Positions 9,770-19,637 of a DNA stretch of 64,000 nt are shown piece by piece. Where the stretch lies: contig NZ_JAEKJB010000002.1 in assembly GCF_016785095.1 (NCBI RefSeq), positions 496,001-560,000 of the forward strand. The letters run 5' to 3'. Every line of letters starts with the position of its first letter. Position 1 is the first letter of the stretch. The notes below the pieces were generated by a model, which was not told the DNA's origin, did not search any database, and was given only the letters and a program-made list of their open reading frames with translations. This stretch comes from Alloalcanivorax marinus (GTDB lineage: Bacteria > Pseudomonadota > Gammaproteobacteria > Pseudomonadales > Alcanivoracaceae). The position numbers were made by a program, and so were the translations under genes.

Positions 9770-10882
9770 ATGAAGAAAGTCGGTTTTGTAGGTTGGCGTG
9801 GCATGGTGGGCTCGGTGCTCATGGACCGCATGCGCGCGGAGAACGACTTCAAGGACATCGAGCCGGTATTTTTCTCCACTTCCCAGGTGGGTCAGCAGGG
9901 CCCGGACGTGGGCAAGGACATTGCGGTGCTCGGCGACGCCAAGAGCATCGATGAGCTCAAGCAACTGGATGTGATCGTCACCTGCCAGGGCGGCGACTAC
10001 ACCAATGAGGTGTACCCCAAGCTGCGTGAAGCCGGCTGGGACGGCTACTGGATCGACGCCGCCTCCGCCCTGCGCATGGCGGACAACAGCGTGATCGTGC
10101 TGGACCCGGTCAACCGGGGCGTCATCGATCAGGCCCTGGATAAGGGCGTCAAGGATTACGTGGGCGGCAACTGCACCGTGAGCCTGATGCTGATGGCCCT
10201 GGGCGGCCTGTTCAACGCCGGCCTGGTGGAATGGGCCAGCGCCCAGACCTACCAGGCGGCCTCCGGCGCCGGTGCCCAGAACATGCGCGAGCTGATCGCG
10301 CAGATGGGCGCCATCCATGGTGACGTGGCCGAGCAACTGGCCAATCCGTCCAGCGCCATTCTCGACATCGACCGCCAGGTGGCGGCCACCATGCGCGGCG
10401 ACGGGCTGCCCCATGAGCACTTCGGTTTTCCGCTGGCCGGCTCCCTGCTGCCCTGGATCGACAAGGAAATGGACAACGGCCAGAGTAAGGAAGAGTGGAA
10501 AGCCCAGGCCGAAACCAACAAAATCCTGGGTCGTGGCGACCAGCCGATTCCGCTGGACGGCACCTGCGTGCGTATTGGCGCCATGCGCTGCCACGCCCAG
10601 GCGCTGACCGTGAAACTGACCCGCGACGTGCCGCTGGACGAGGTTCATGACCTGGTCGGCCAGGCCAACGACTGGGTCAAGGTGGTCCCCAACGAGAAAG
10701 AAGCCACCCTGCGCGACCTGACGCCCACCGCCGTAACCGGTACGCTGACGGTACCCGTGGGCCGGCTGCGCAAGCTCAACATGGGTGGTGAATATCTGAA
10801 CGCCTTTACCGTGGGCGACCAGTTGCTGTGGGGCGCCGCCGAACCGCTGCGCCGCATGCTGCGTATTCTTCTGGAGCACTGA
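9770..10882 (+). CDS. asd: Aspartate-semialdehyde dehydrogenase
   Basis: A 370-residue enzyme that reduces aspartyl phosphate to the semialdehyde, feeding lysine/diaminopimelate, threonine and methionine synthesis. The nucleotide-binding start ([18 protein letters not shown]) is at residue 4 and the catalytic cysteine is Cys135 in GGNCTVSLM, as in the E. coli-type enzyme. I use the ATG at 9770, with GGGAGA nine bases upstream, rather than an ATG at 9746. Its TGA overlaps the ATG of the following paralogue by one base. Confidence 0.97.
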   Translation: MKKVGFVGWRGMVGSVLMDRMRAENDFKDIEPVFFSTSQVGQQGPDVGKDIAVLGDAKSIDELKQLDVIVTCQGGDYTNEVYPKLREAGWDGYWIDAASALRMADNSVIVLDPVNRGVIDQALDKGVKDYVGGNCTVSLMLMALGGLFNAGLVEWASAQTYQAASGAGAQNMRELIAQMGAIHGDVAEQLANPSSAILDIDRQVAATMRGDGLPHEHFGFPLAGSLLPWIDKEMDNGQSKEEWKAQAETNKILGRGDQPIPLDGTCVRIGAMRCHAQALTVKLTRDVPLDEVHDLVGQANDWVKVVPNEKEATLRDLTPTAVTGTLTVPVGRLRKLNMGGEYLNAFTVGDQLLWGAAEPLRRMLRILLEH

Positions 10883-11898
10883 TGACAAGCACCGTCGATC
10901 TGGCCGTGGTGGGAGCCACCGGCCTGGTGGGCGAGGCCTTTCTCGAACTGCTCGCCGACCGGAATCTTCCGGTCGGCGAGTTGTTCGTTCTGGCCTCCGA
11001 CAACAGCCTCGGCAAGACCCTTCAAGTCGGCAAGCGCAACTTCAAGGTAGGCAAGGCCGAGGACTTCGATTTTTCCCGCGTGCAATTGGCGGTGTTCGCC
11101 GCCGGCGCGCGGGTGTCCCAGGAGCTGGTGCCGCGCGCCGCCGAGGCCGGCGCCCTGGCGCTGGATCTGTCGCCGGCGTTCCGCTACGAGCCGGATGTGC
11201 CGCTGGTGGCGGCCGGCGTCAACGAGGAACAGCTCGGCGCCGCCCGGGAACGCAATATCGTGGCCGCTCCGGACGCGGCCACCGTGCAATTGTTGCTGGC
11301 GCTCAAGCCACTGTTGGAGCTGGGTGACCTGTTGCGGGTGTCGGTGACCCAGTTGCAGGGTGCCTCCGCCGCCGGTCGCAACGGCGTGGAACGGCTGGCC
11401 CGGCAAAGCGCCCGGTTGCTTAATGGCCTGGACGCGGAGGAGGGCGGTGATCCACAACACGCCTTCAACCTGCTGCCGGTAGCCGGCAGCATGCAGGACA
11501 ACGGTTACACCAGCGAGGAACTCAAGCTGATGCTGGAGACCCGCCGGGTGCTGGCCCAGCCGCAACTGGCGGTGGATGTGAGCTGCGTTCAGGTGCCGGT
11601 GTTCCATGGCATCGCCCAGACCGTGGTGGTGCAGGGCACCCTGCCGCTGGCCCTGGCCCAGGCGGAAGCCTGCTGGGATCAGGCGCCGGGTCTGCAGATG
11701 GACGAGGGCGGCGAGGCCGACAGCGCCTCTCCGGTGGCGCAGATCCGCGCCGACCTCGGCGTGCGTCTGGCCCGTGTTCGCGAGGACATCGACGGGCAAG
11801 GCGCGCTAAGCTTCTGGACGGTGGCGGACAACATCAAGACCGGCGCCGCCTACAACGCGGTGCTGCTGGTGGAAGCGTTGCTAAAAGACTATCTGTGA
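10882..11898 (+). CDS. usg: Usg-type paralogue of aspartate-semialdehyde dehydrogenase, no catalytic Cys
   Basis: A 338-residue protein with the semialdehyde-dehydrogenase fold: a nucleotide-binding start (LAVVGATGLVGEAFLELL) and the dimerisation domain. At the place of the catalytic Cys (family N-C-S-T) it reads D131-A132-A133-T, so normal catalysis is not expected. Translation is coupled to asd by a TGATG overlap. This asd-usg-fimV order is known in Pseudomonas, where the product is called the USG-1 homologue and its role is unknown. A partner or regulator of Asd is one possible job. Confidence 0.9.
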   Translation: MTSTVDLAVVGATGLVGEAFLELLADRNLPVGELFVLASDNSLGKTLQVGKRNFKVGKAEDFDFSRVQLAVFAAGARVSQELVPRAAEAGALALDLSPAFRYEPDVPLVAAGVNEEQLGAARERNIVAAPDAATVQLLLALKPLLELGDLLRVSVTQLQGASAAGRNGVERLARQSARLLNGLDAEEGGDPQHAFNLLPVAGSMQDNGYTSEELKLMLETRRVLAQPQLAVDVSCVQVPVFHGIAQTVVVQGTLPLALAQAEACWDQAPGLQMDEGGEADSASPVAQIRADLGVRLARVREDIDGQGALSFWTVADNIKTGAAYNAVLLVEALLKDYL

Positions 11899-12054
11899 TG
11901 AATACTTAGCGGGAATATGTGACGCAGTTTCTAGGTGTCATCGGTAATTTACTGCACAATCCCACCTTGCCGTTATGGGTACAAGGGAACGGCGTCGCGA
12001 TTATTTTGCGGCCTGCACGAGCGGGGACGGGATAATAAGTAAAGGGTTCGATCA

Positions 12055-15000
12055 ATGCTCCGAAGACTTGGGATAGGCTTTATCGCCCTGGCGGCCATGT
12101 CGCCCGGGCTGGCGGCTGCACTGGGGGTGGGGGAGTATGAGCTGAACTCCTATCTGAACCAGCCGCTCGACATGACCGTGCAGCTGCAGGATCTGGGGGA
12201 TTTGTCCAAGGACCAGATACTGGTCGAGCTGGGGTCCCAGGAGCAGTTCGACAACGCCGGCGTTGAGCGCGCCTACTTCCTCAATAGTCTCGATTTCGAG
12301 GTGACGCTGGATGCTTCCGGCGACACCGGGCAACTGCGCATCACCTCCGATCAGCCGGTCCGGGAGCCTTACCTGGACTTCCTGGTGCAATTCCTCTGGC
12401 CCACCGGCCGGTTGATGCGTGAATACACCGTCCTGCTTGATCCGCCCAGCTACGCCGACGCCGACAGCGCCGTGACCCCGGCGCGCAGCGAAGCGCCGCC
12501 GCGTCCGGTCAGCCGTCCGGCTCCGTCCCAGCCGGAGCGTCCGCGCCCGGCGCCGGTCCGGGCGCCCGCGCCCGCGCCGGTCGGCACCGAAGCTCCGGTC
12601 GCCGATACCGCTTCCACCGATACCGCCGAACAGCGGACCTATCGGGTCGGTGCCTCCGATACCATGTGGCGCATCGCCGAGCGCACCCGCCCCAACGCCG
12701 GCGTGTCCGTGCAGCAGATGATGCTGGCGATTCAGGAGCGCAATCCGGACGCCTTCATCAACAACAACGTGAACCTGGTCCGTGAAGGCGCGGTGCTGCG
12801 TCTGCCGTCGGAAAGCCAGGTGCGCGACCTCTCCAGCCGCGAGGCGCTGTCCCGGGTGGCGGCGCAGAACCGCGAATGGCAGCGCCTGCGTGATCAGCGC
12901 GCGCCCGCCCCGTCCCGGGCACCGGTGGACGCCACCGGTCGCCAGCAGGCGGACCGTGATGGCGCCGGCGCCGATGGCGACGGCCGGGTCACTCTGGTCA
13001 CTCCGGACAGCGCCGAAGGCGTGGGCGACGGGGACGGTACCGGCAGTGCTGGCGGCGGCCAGGCCAACACCGCCGCCCTGCAGAACGAACTGGCGATCCG
13101 CGATGAGAACCTGGACCGCCTGCAACGGGAAAATGACGAACTGCGCAGCCGCATCGGCGACCTGGATGGTCAGGTGGAAGTGAGCCAGCGGCTGCTGGAG
13201 CTGCGCAACGAAAAAATCGCCGCGCTTCAGGAAGAACTGCGCCGCCTGAGCGAACAGCAGGGCACCGAGGTCGATCCGCAATTGCTGGAAGAGCCCGCCA
13301 CGCCGATGCCGGTGGAGCCGGACGGCGGTATCGGTGACGGCGCGGTCGGCCCGAACGGCGAGACCGCCGAAGGCGCCGACCCGGACCAGGGTACCGCGCC
13401 GCGCGATGCCAGCGGAGGTGAAAGTGGTGACGTCGCCGGCGGCAAGGCGCCGGCCACCGATCAGGCCGCGCCGCCGGGTGGCCAGTCGGGCGACACCCGG
13501 GATAACAAGGCGGCGAACCCGCCGCCCAAGCCGAAACCGGCCACCCCCGCCAGCGACGCCGGCGGGGGTATCGTCGATCTGATCATGGGCAACCTGATCT
13601 ACATCGGCGCCGCCCTGGCGGTGCTGTTGTTGTTGATTCTGCTGGCCGTGCGCCGCCGTCAGGGCGGCGACAACGGTGGCGATGACGAGGCCGGTTTCGG
13701 TGACGATGACGGTGGTTTCGACGCCACGCCGGTGATGGGCACCGAGGGCGACGAAGAAGATTCGCGGGACGCCGGCGTGCCCCAGGAAGACCTGGACGAC
13801 GAGCACATGGACCCCATGGAGCGCGCCGACGTCTATGTGGCCTACGGTCAGTACCCCCAGGCGGTGGACTACCTGCGCAATGAGATCAATCAGGCGCCGG
13901 AGCGCGGCGATCTCAAGATCCGCCTGCTGGAACTGCTGCGCGAGATGAACGACGACAACGGCTTCCATCAGCAGGCGGCCATGTTCGCCGGCACCAGCGT
14001 CGCGGTCGACGCCGCCATCAAGCGCCTGGGCGGCGAGCCCGGTGACGCCGACGAGTACGCGGCCATCGCCGACGATCCGGAAGAGGACGGTCCCCAGGAG
14101 GAGGAAGAGCTGTCCCTGGACGACCTGGAGCTGGATCTGGCCTCGGATCTGTCCGACGGCGGTTTCGACGATGGCGCGATGGTCTCCTCCGATCAGAGCG
14201 AGGGCGATGATCAGGGCGGCCTGGAACTGGACGACTTTGATTTCAAGCTGGACGACGATGACCAGCCCGCGACCGCCGGTCTGGAGGCCGGGGATACGGA
14301 CAGCGCCGACGGCGACGAGCAGACCCTGGAATTTGACGAGCTGGTGTTGGATGAGCCGGACGCCGCCGGTGAACCCATGGCCGCCGAAGGCGACGACGAC
14401 GGGGCCTTTGAGTTCTCCCTGGATGACGATGGCGAAGAAGGCACGACCTTCACCGAGGATGAGCTGGCGGCTCTTGATCAGGCCGATCAGCGAGCCCGTG
14501 AAGGCAGCGACGCCACCGCCTCCGACCTGGGCGATCTGGAACTGGATGATCTGGAGCTGGACGATCTGGACGTGGAGCTGAACGACGGCCCGGCGCAGGA
14601 CTCTCCGGCCGCCGATGCCGAGATCGCCGACAGCGTGGAGGAGCCGCGTGCCGACGTGGACGATCTGGATTTGTCCCTGGACGATTTGGATCTCAGTGAC
14701 GATGACGCTCCGGAAGATCGGGTCGGTGACGCGCCGCTGAGCGAGGCCGCCGAAGCCGATGAGCCGGATGCCCTGGCGTCGGCGTCTCGGGAGCTGGACG
14801 ACCTGGAGCTGGAATTCGGTGACGATGAGGCCGAGCCCGCTCCGGCGGTCGCTGGCGCGGCGGGCCCGGACAAGGGAGACGACATGCTCGGTGATGACGA
14901 CGATTTCGACTTCCTGGGCGAGACCGACGAGAACGCCACCAAGCTGGATCTGGCTCGCGCCTACATCGACATGGGCGACGCGGAAGGTGCCCGGGACATT

Positions 15001-15075
15001 CTCAACGAGGTGCTTTCCGAAGGCAGTGAGGAACAGCAGGGCGAAGCCAAGGAACTGCTTGCCCGGGTAAGCTGA
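12055..15075 (+). CDS. fimV: FimV, LysM polar-pole/motility protein
   Basis: A 1006-residue inner-membrane protein needed in Pseudomonas for type IV pilus assembly, twitching and cAMP signalling at the cell pole. Order of parts: signal sequence (1-~23), the FimV N-terminal domain (VGEYELNSYLNQPLDM), a Pro/Ala-rich linker, a peptidoglycan-binding LysM (~195-253), a coiled coil (~342-402), one membrane helix (~511-533), a long very acidic cytoplasmic region with repeats such as DDLELDDLELDDLD (~826), and the conserved TPR-like C-terminus (~960-1006, KLDLARAYIDMGDAEGARDIL). The acidic part is of low complexity and its length will vary between strains. A clear terminator follows. Confidence 0.95.
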   Translation: MLRRLGIGFIALAAMSPGLAAALGVGEYELNSYLNQPLDMTVQLQDLGDLSKDQILVELGSQEQFDNAGVERAYFLNSLDFEVTLDASGDTGQLRITSDQPVREPYLDFLVQFLWPTGRLMREYTVLLDPPSYADADSAVTPARSEAPPRPVSRPAPSQPERPRPAPVRAPAPAPVGTEAPVADTASTDTAEQRTYRVGASDTMWRIAERTRPNAGVSVQQMMLAIQERNPDAFINNNVNLVREGAVLRLPSESQVRDLSSREALSRVAAQNREWQRLRDQRAPAPSRAPVDATGRQQADRDGAGADGDGRVTLVTPDSAEGVGDGDGTGSAGGGQANTAALQNELAIRDENLDRLQRENDELRSRIGDLDGQVEVSQRLLELRNEKIAALQEELRRLSEQQGTEVDPQLLEEPATPMPVEPDGGIGDGAVGPNGETAEGADPDQGTAPRDASGGESGDVAGGKAPATDQAAPPGGQSGDTRDNKAANPPPKPKPATPASDAGGGIVDLIMGNLIYIGAALAVLLLLILLAVRRRQGGDNGGDDEAGFGDDDGGFDATPVMGTEGDEEDSRDAGVPQEDLDDEHMDPMERADVYVAYGQYPQAVDYLRNEINQAPERGDLKIRLLELLREMNDDNGFHQQAAMFAGTSVAVDAAIKRLGGEPGDADEYAAIADDPEEDGPQEEEELSLDDLELDLASDLSDGGFDDGAMVSSDQSEGDDQGGLELDDFDFKLDDDDQPATAGLEAGDTDSADGDEQTLEFDELVLDEPDAAGEPMAAEGDDDGAFEFSLDDDGEEGTTFTEDELAALDQADQRAREGSDATASDLGDLELDDLELDDLDVELNDGPAQDSPAADAEIADSVEEPRADVDDLDLSLDDLDLSDDDAPEDRVGDAPLSEAAEADEPDALASASRELDDLELEFGDDEAEPAPAVAGAAGPDKGDDMLGDDDDFDFLGETDENATKLDLARAYIDMGDAEGARDILNEVLSEGSEEQQGEAKELLARVS

Positions 15076-15119
15076 TCCGCTTCAGCCGCGATTCCCGACA
15101 AAGTACGCTAAACTACACC

Positions 15120-15157
15120 AGGGGCGATGCCATGAAGGCATCGCCCCTTTCCTTTTT
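15120..15157 (+). terminator. Strong intrinsic terminator after fimV
   Basis: A perfect 12-bp stem (AGGGGCGATGCC / GGCATCGCCCCT) with a five-base loop is followed by TTTCCTTTTT. It isolates fimV from truA, which starts 19 bases later. Confidence 0.9.
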
Positions 15158-15175
15158 GCTGTGTGTGGACCAACG

Positions 15176-15985
15176 ATGACCCGAATCGCCCTGGCGGTGG
15201 AATATGACGGCAGCGCCTTCCATGGCTGGCAGACCCAGCAGCCCGGCGTGCGCACGGTCCAGGAAGAGGTGGAAAAAGGGCTGTCGCGGGTGGCGGACCA
15301 TCCGGTGACGCTGGTCTGCGCCGGGCGCACCGACGCCGGGGTACATGCCACCGGTCAGGTCTGTCATTTCGATTCCGACGCGGATCGGGACATGAAGGCC
15401 TGGGTGATGGGCGGTAACCGTTTCATTCCCGACGACGTGGCGATCCGCTGGGCGGTGCCGGTGGATGAGGACTTCCACGCCCGTTTCAGCGCCCACCGGC
15501 GCTGCTACCGCTACGTGATTTACAATCACCCCCGGCCGCCGGCGCTGTTCCGCCGCCAGGTGACCTGGAACCATCGCCCGCTGGACGTGGACGCCATGGC
15601 GTTGGCCAGCCAGCATCTGGTTGGCACCCACGATTTCACCTCCTATCGCAGCGTGCATTGTCAGGCGAAGTCGCCGGTGAAGACCCTGACCCGCTTTCAG
15701 ATTCACCGCCGCGGGCCGTTGATCGTGCTCGAAGTGGAGGCCAATGCGTTCCTGATGCACATGGTGCGCAACATGGCCGGCGTGCTGATGACCATCGGCG
15801 CCGGCTACCGGGACCCGGACTGGGCCCGCCAGGTGCTGGAGGCCCGCGACCGTACCCGGGGCGGCGTCACGGCGCCGCCTTATGGGCTCTATCTGGTGGA
15901 GATCGGCTACCCGGACGCTTTCCCGCTGCCCAAGCAGCCGCGCGGCCCGCTGTGGCTCGCGGACCTGGATGGCGGCCATAATTGA
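15176..15985 (+). CDS. truA: tRNA pseudouridine(38-40) synthase
   Basis: A 269-residue enzyme converting uridines 38-40 of the anticodon arm to pseudouridine. The catalytic aspartate is Asp53 in [14 protein letters not shown], and the [14 protein letters not shown] and [12 protein letters not shown] motifs are intact. I choose ATG 15176 because [15 protein letters not shown] is the family start; an in-frame GTG at 15161 has no better ribosome site. It lies between the fimV terminator and trpF, as in Pseudomonas. Confidence 0.97.
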   Translation: MTRIALAVEYDGSAFHGWQTQQPGVRTVQEEVEKGLSRVADHPVTLVCAGRTDAGVHATGQVCHFDSDADRDMKAWVMGGNRFIPDDVAIRWAVPVDEDFHARFSAHRRCYRYVIYNHPRPPALFRRQVTWNHRPLDVDAMALASQHLVGTHDFTSYRSVHCQAKSPVKTLTRFQIHRRGPLIVLEVEANAFLMHMVRNMAGVLMTIGAGYRDPDWARQVLEARDRTRGGVTAPPYGLYLVEIGYPDAFPLPKQPRGPLWLADLDGGHN

Positions 15986-16004
15986 CGCCGTACTCGCTTC
16001 GGTC

Positions 16005-16013
16005 TGCTATGAT
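16005..16013 (+). promoter_or_regulatory. Extended -10 promoter for trpFBA
   Basis: TGCTATGAT matches the extended -10 form TGnTATAAT with one mismatch. A TTGACG lies 20 bases further upstream, too far for an ideal -35, which is what an extended -10 can tolerate. Transcription would begin near 16020, only a few bases before the trpF ATG at 16023. Confidence 0.45.
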
Positions 16014-16022
16014 GGATTTCGC

Positions 16023-16700
16023 ATGAACGCACCCCGGGTTAAAATCTGTGGCATCACCCGCGCCGAGGACGGCCTGCACGCCGCCCGCGCCGGGGCCGAC
16101 GCCATTGGCCTGGTGTTCCACCCGGCCAGCCCCCGTTACGTGACACCCCGGCAAGCCGCCGATATCGTCGCCGCTCTGCCGCCCCTGGTGACCACCGTGG
16201 GGCTGTTCGTGGACGCGGCGCCGGAAACCGTGGCTTCCGTGCTCAATGAAGTGCCCCTGGATCTGCTGCAGTTCCACGGCGATGAATCCCCGGCTTACGG
16301 TGCCGCTTTCCGGCGACCCTGGATCAAGGCGCTACGCATGCGCGACGGCGCCGACCCGGCCGCCGAGGCGGAACGTTATGCCGCCGCCGGCGCCCGGGGC
16401 TTGCTGGTGGACAGCTATGTACCCGGGGTGCCCGGTGGCACCGGCGAACGCTTCGACTGGTCGCGGCTGCCCGGCGAGCTGGCTCTGCCGTTGATTCTCG
16501 CCGGTGGGCTGGACCCGGATAATGTCGCCGCCGCGGTGCGTGCCACCCGCCCCTGGGCCGTGGATGTGAGCGGCGGGGTGGAGTGCCGGGGCGACGACGG
16601 TCGCCGCCTCGGCGGCATCAAGGATTCCGGCGCGGTGACCGCCTTCATTCGCGCCGCTCAGTTCCATGACGAAGGAGTAACAGGTGACTCAACGTCCTGA
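16023..16700 (+). CDS. trpF: Phosphoribosylanthranilate isomerase
   Basis: A 225-residue TIM-barrel enzyme of tryptophan synthesis (Amadori rearrangement of PRA to CdRP). The general base Cys9 sits in VKICGIT, and AGGLDPDNV and VDVSGGVE form the phosphate and acid sites. The ATG at 16023 gives the exact family start; there is no good ribosome site and a promoter-like element ends only nine bases upstream. The 3' end overlaps trpB by 17 bases. trpCDEG are elsewhere, the usual split in Pseudomonas relatives. Confidence 0.97.
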   Translation: MNAPRVKICGITRAEDGLHAARAGADAIGLVFHPASPRYVTPRQAADIVAALPPLVTTVGLFVDAAPETVASVLNEVPLDLLQFHGDESPAYGAAFRRPWIKALRMRDGADPAAEAERYAAAGARGLLVDSYVPGVPGGTGERFDWSRLPGELALPLILAGGLDPDNVAAAVRATRPWAVDVSGGVECRGDDGRRLGGIKDSGAVTAFIRAAQFHDEGVTGDSTS

Positions 16701-17895
16701 CTATAAGGCTTTCCCCGATCAGCGGGGCCATTTCGGACGGTTCGGTGGACGCTTCGTCTCCGAGACCCTGATGGCCGCCCTCGATGAGCTGGAGACCATG
16801 TACCGCCGGCTCAAGGACGACCCCGAATTCCAGGCCGATTTCGATCGCGACCTGGCGCACTACGTGGGCCGTCCCTCACCGCTGTACCTGGCCGAACGAT
16901 GGACCGAGCAACTGGGTGGCGCCCGTATCTGGCTCAAGCGCGAGGATCTCAACCACACCGGCGCCCACAAGGTGAACAACACCATCGGCCAGGCCCTGCT
17001 CGCCAAGCACATGGGCAAGCAGCGGGTGATCGCCGAAACCGGCGCCGGCCAGCACGGCGTGGCTTCCGCCACGGTGGCGGCGCGTCTGGGGCTGGAGTGC
17101 CATGTGTTCATGGGCGAGGAGGATATCCGCCGCCAGAAGCTCAATGTCTACCGCATGAAGCTGCTGGGCGCCGACGTGATTCCGGTGACCTCCGGTTCGC
17201 GCACCCTCAAGGACGCCATGAACGAGGCCATGCGTGACTGGGTCACCAACGTGGACGACACCTTCTACATCATCGGCACCGTGGCCGGCCCGCACCCGTA
17301 CCCGATGCTGGTGCGTGACTTCCAGTCGGTGATCGGCCGCGAGGCCCGCGAGCAGAGCCTGGCCCAGGCCGGCAAACTGCCCGACGCCCTGGTCGCCTGC
17401 GTGGGGGGCGGCTCCAACGCCATCGGCCTGTTCCACCCGTTCCTGGAAGACGACGGCGTCGCCATGTACGGCGTTGAAGCGGCCGGTGACGGCGTCGAGA
17501 CCGGCCGCCACGCGGCGCCGCTGTCCGCCGGCCGGCCCGGAGTGCTGCATGGCAACCGCACCTACCTGATGGAAGACGACAACGGCCAGATCATCGAAAC
17601 CCACTCGGTGTCCGCCGGGCTGGATTACCCCGGGGTGGGCCCGGAACACGCCTGGTTGAAGGACATCGGCCGGGTCAACTACGTGGCCGCCGATGACACC
17701 GAGGCGCTGGCCGCCTTCCGCGAGGTGACCCGCGTGGAAGGCATCATGCCGGCGCTGGAATCCGCCCATGCCCTGGCCTACGCCCGCAAGCTGGCGCCCA
17801 CCATGGGCAAGGACAAGGATATCATCGTCAACCTGTCCGGGCGCGGCGACAAGGACATCCTGACCGTGGCCGAGATCGACGGCATTCACTTCTGA
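16684..17895 (+). CDS. trpB: Tryptophan synthase beta chain
   Basis: A 403-residue PLP enzyme joining indole and serine. The Schiff-base lysine is Lys96 (HTGAHKVNN), the phosphate loop is GGGSNAIG near residue 240, and the ETGAGQHG substrate loop near 118 is present. It starts at a GTG preceded by GAAGGAG inside the end of trpF, so the two are translationally coupled. trpA follows 21 bases on. In Pseudomonas a divergent trpI activator stands before trpBA; here trpF is upstream instead and no trpI is seen. Confidence 0.98.
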   Translation: MTQRPDYKAFPDQRGHFGRFGGRFVSETLMAALDELETMYRRLKDDPEFQADFDRDLAHYVGRPSPLYLAERWTEQLGGARIWLKREDLNHTGAHKVNNTIGQALLAKHMGKQRVIAETGAGQHGVASATVAARLGLECHVFMGEEDIRRQKLNVYRMKLLGADVIPVTSGSRTLKDAMNEAMRDWVTNVDDTFYIIGTVAGPHPYPMLVRDFQSVIGREAREQSLAQAGKLPDALVACVGGGSNAIGLFHPFLEDDGVAMYGVEAAGDGVETGRHAAPLSAGRPGVLHGNRTYLMEDDNGQIIETHSVSAGLDYPGVGPEHAWLKDIGRVNYVAADDTEALAAFREVTRVEGIMPALESAHALAYARKLAPTMGKDKDIIVNLSGRGDKDILTVAEIDGIHF

Positions 17896-17916
17896 GGATT
17901 GGGGAGACCACGCAAC

Positions 17917-18723
17917 ATGAGCCGTATTGAAACCACCTTCGCGCGCCTCAAGGAACAGCAGCGCAAGGCCCTGATCCCCTTTATCACCGCCGGCGACCCG
18001 GGGCTGGAAGTCACCGTGCCGCTGATGCGCACCCTGGTGGAGGCGGGCGCCGACGTCATTGAACTGGGCGTGCCGTTTTCCGATCCCATGGCCGACGGCC
18101 CGGTGATCCAGAAAGCCTGTGAGCGGGCCCTGGCCGCCGGCACCGGTTTGCCCGACGTGCTCGCCATGGTGCGCGAGTTCCGGCGCGGCGACGACACCAC
18201 CCCGGTGGTGCTGATGGGCTACCTGAACCCGGTGGAGTGCATGGGCTACGAGCGCTTCGCGGAAACCTGCGCCGAAGTGGGCGTGGACGGCGTGCTGCTG
18301 GTGGACCTGCCGCCGGAGGAATGCGACGAGATCGCGCCGCTGTTCAAGGAACGCGGCGTGGACCTGATCTTCCTGGTGGCGCCGACCACCACGGAGGCGC
18401 GTATCAGCCGCATTGCCGAGGCGGCCAGCGGCTACCTCTATTATGTGTCCCTGAAGGGCGTTACCGGCTCCGCGTCACTGAACGTGGACGAAGTGGCGGC
18501 CCGGGTTGAAACAATTCGCAATCTTGCTCAATTGCCCATCGGGGTGGGCTTTGGTATCAAGGACGCGCAATCGGCGCGGGCGGTGAGTCGCGTGGCCGAT
18601 GGCGTGGTGGTGGGCAGCGCCCTGGTCAGTCAGGTCGCCGCGCACGCCGACGATCCCATGGCCATGACCGCCGCCGTGTCGGAGATTCTGGCCGGCATGC
18701 GCGCCGCCATGGACAAGCCCTGA
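17917..18723 (+). CDS. trpA: Tryptophan synthase alpha chain
   Basis: A 268-residue TIM-barrel that cleaves indole-3-glycerol phosphate. The catalytic acids are at the textbook places, Glu49 (ELGVPFSDP) and Asp60. The start is the ATG at 17917 after GGGGAG (17901-17906). It completes trpFBA; accD follows after 22 bases and is probably read through from the same promoter. Confidence 0.98.
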   Translation: MSRIETTFARLKEQQRKALIPFITAGDPGLEVTVPLMRTLVEAGADVIELGVPFSDPMADGPVIQKACERALAAGTGLPDVLAMVREFRRGDDTTPVVLMGYLNPVECMGYERFAETCAEVGVDGVLLVDLPPEECDEIAPLFKERGVDLIFLVAPTTTEARISRIAEAASGYLYYVSLKGVTGSASLNVDEVAARVETIRNLAQLPIGVGFGIKDAQSARAVSRVADGVVVGSALVSQVAAHADDPMAMTAAVSEILAGMRAAMDKP

Positions 18724-18745
18724 GTATTCGAGGAAGGCCCGGACG

Positions 18746-19627
18746 ATGAGCAATAACTGGCTGGAAAAGATTCTCCCCACGGTGCGTCGTTCCCAGGAGA
18801 ACCGACGCAGCAACGTGCCCGAGGGGCTGTGGCGAAAGTGCCCGCGCTGCGACAGTGCGTTGTACCGGCCGGAATTGGAACGCAACCAGGACGTGTGCCC
18901 GAAATGCGGCCACCATCTGCGGGTGGGCGCGCGCAAGCGTCTGCGCTTGTTCCTGGATGAAGGGCAGACCAGCGAGATCGGCGCCGATCTGGCGCCGGTG
19001 GATCGCCTCAAGTTCAAGGACTCCAAGAAATACAAGGACCGCCTTGCCGCCGCCCAGAAGGACACCCAGGAAAAAGACGCCCTGGTGGCCATGAAGGGCG
19101 GGCTGCATGGCATGCCGCTGGTGGCGGTGGCCTTTGAATTCCGTTTCATGGGCGGTTCCATGGGCTCCGTGGTCGGCGAGCGCTTCGTCCGCGCCGTGGA
19201 CGTATGCCTGGAGCAGGGCCTGCCACTGGTGTGCTTCGCCGCCAGCGGCGGCGCGCGCATGCAGGAGGCGCTGTTCTCCCTGATGCAGATGGCCAAGACC
19301 TCCGCCGCCCTGGAGCGCATGCGCGAGGCCGGGCTGCCGTTCATTTCGGTGCTTACCGATCCGGTCTATGGCGGCGTGTCCGCCTCCCTGGCCATGCTTG
19401 GCGACGTCAACGTGGCGGAGCCCAACGCGCTGATCGGTTTCGCCGGCCCCAGGGTGATCGAGCAGACCGTGCGCCAGAAGCTGCCGGAAGGCTTCCAGCG
19501 CAGTGAATTCCTGCTCGAACACGGCGCCATCGACATGATCGTGGAGCGCCAGCATATGCGCGACACTCTGCACCGTCTGCTCGCCAATCTCACCGGGGCC
19601 CCGCTGGCCGATACCGCCGACGCATGA
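18746..19627 (+). CDS. accD: Acetyl-CoA carboxylase carboxyltransferase beta subunit
   Basis: A 293-residue subunit that transfers carboxyl from biotin to acetyl-CoA, the committed step of fatty-acid synthesis. The N-terminal zinc ribbon is complete (Cys32, 35, 51, 54), followed by the crotonase-fold domain with [20 protein letters not shown] (near residue 165). Location between trpA and folC is conserved. accA is not in the window. Confidence 0.98.
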   Translation: MSNNWLEKILPTVRRSQENRRSNVPEGLWRKCPRCDSALYRPELERNQDVCPKCGHHLRVGARKRLRLFLDEGQTSEIGADLAPVDRLKFKDSKKYKDRLAAAQKDTQEKDALVAMKGGLHGMPLVAVAFEFRFMGGSMGSVVGERFVRAVDVCLEQGLPLVCFAASGGARMQEALFSLMQMAKTSAALERMREAGLPFISVLTDPVYGGVSASLAMLGDVNVAEPNALIGFAGPRVIEQTVRQKLPEGFQRSEFLLEHGAIDMIVERQHMRDTLHRLLANLTGAPLADTADA

Positions 19628-19637
19628 GCGCGCGGCC

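Noticed and set aside
12052..13968. 638-codon minus-strand open frame across fimV
   Set aside because: Antisense shadow of a low-complexity acidic gene; no motif or ribosome site.
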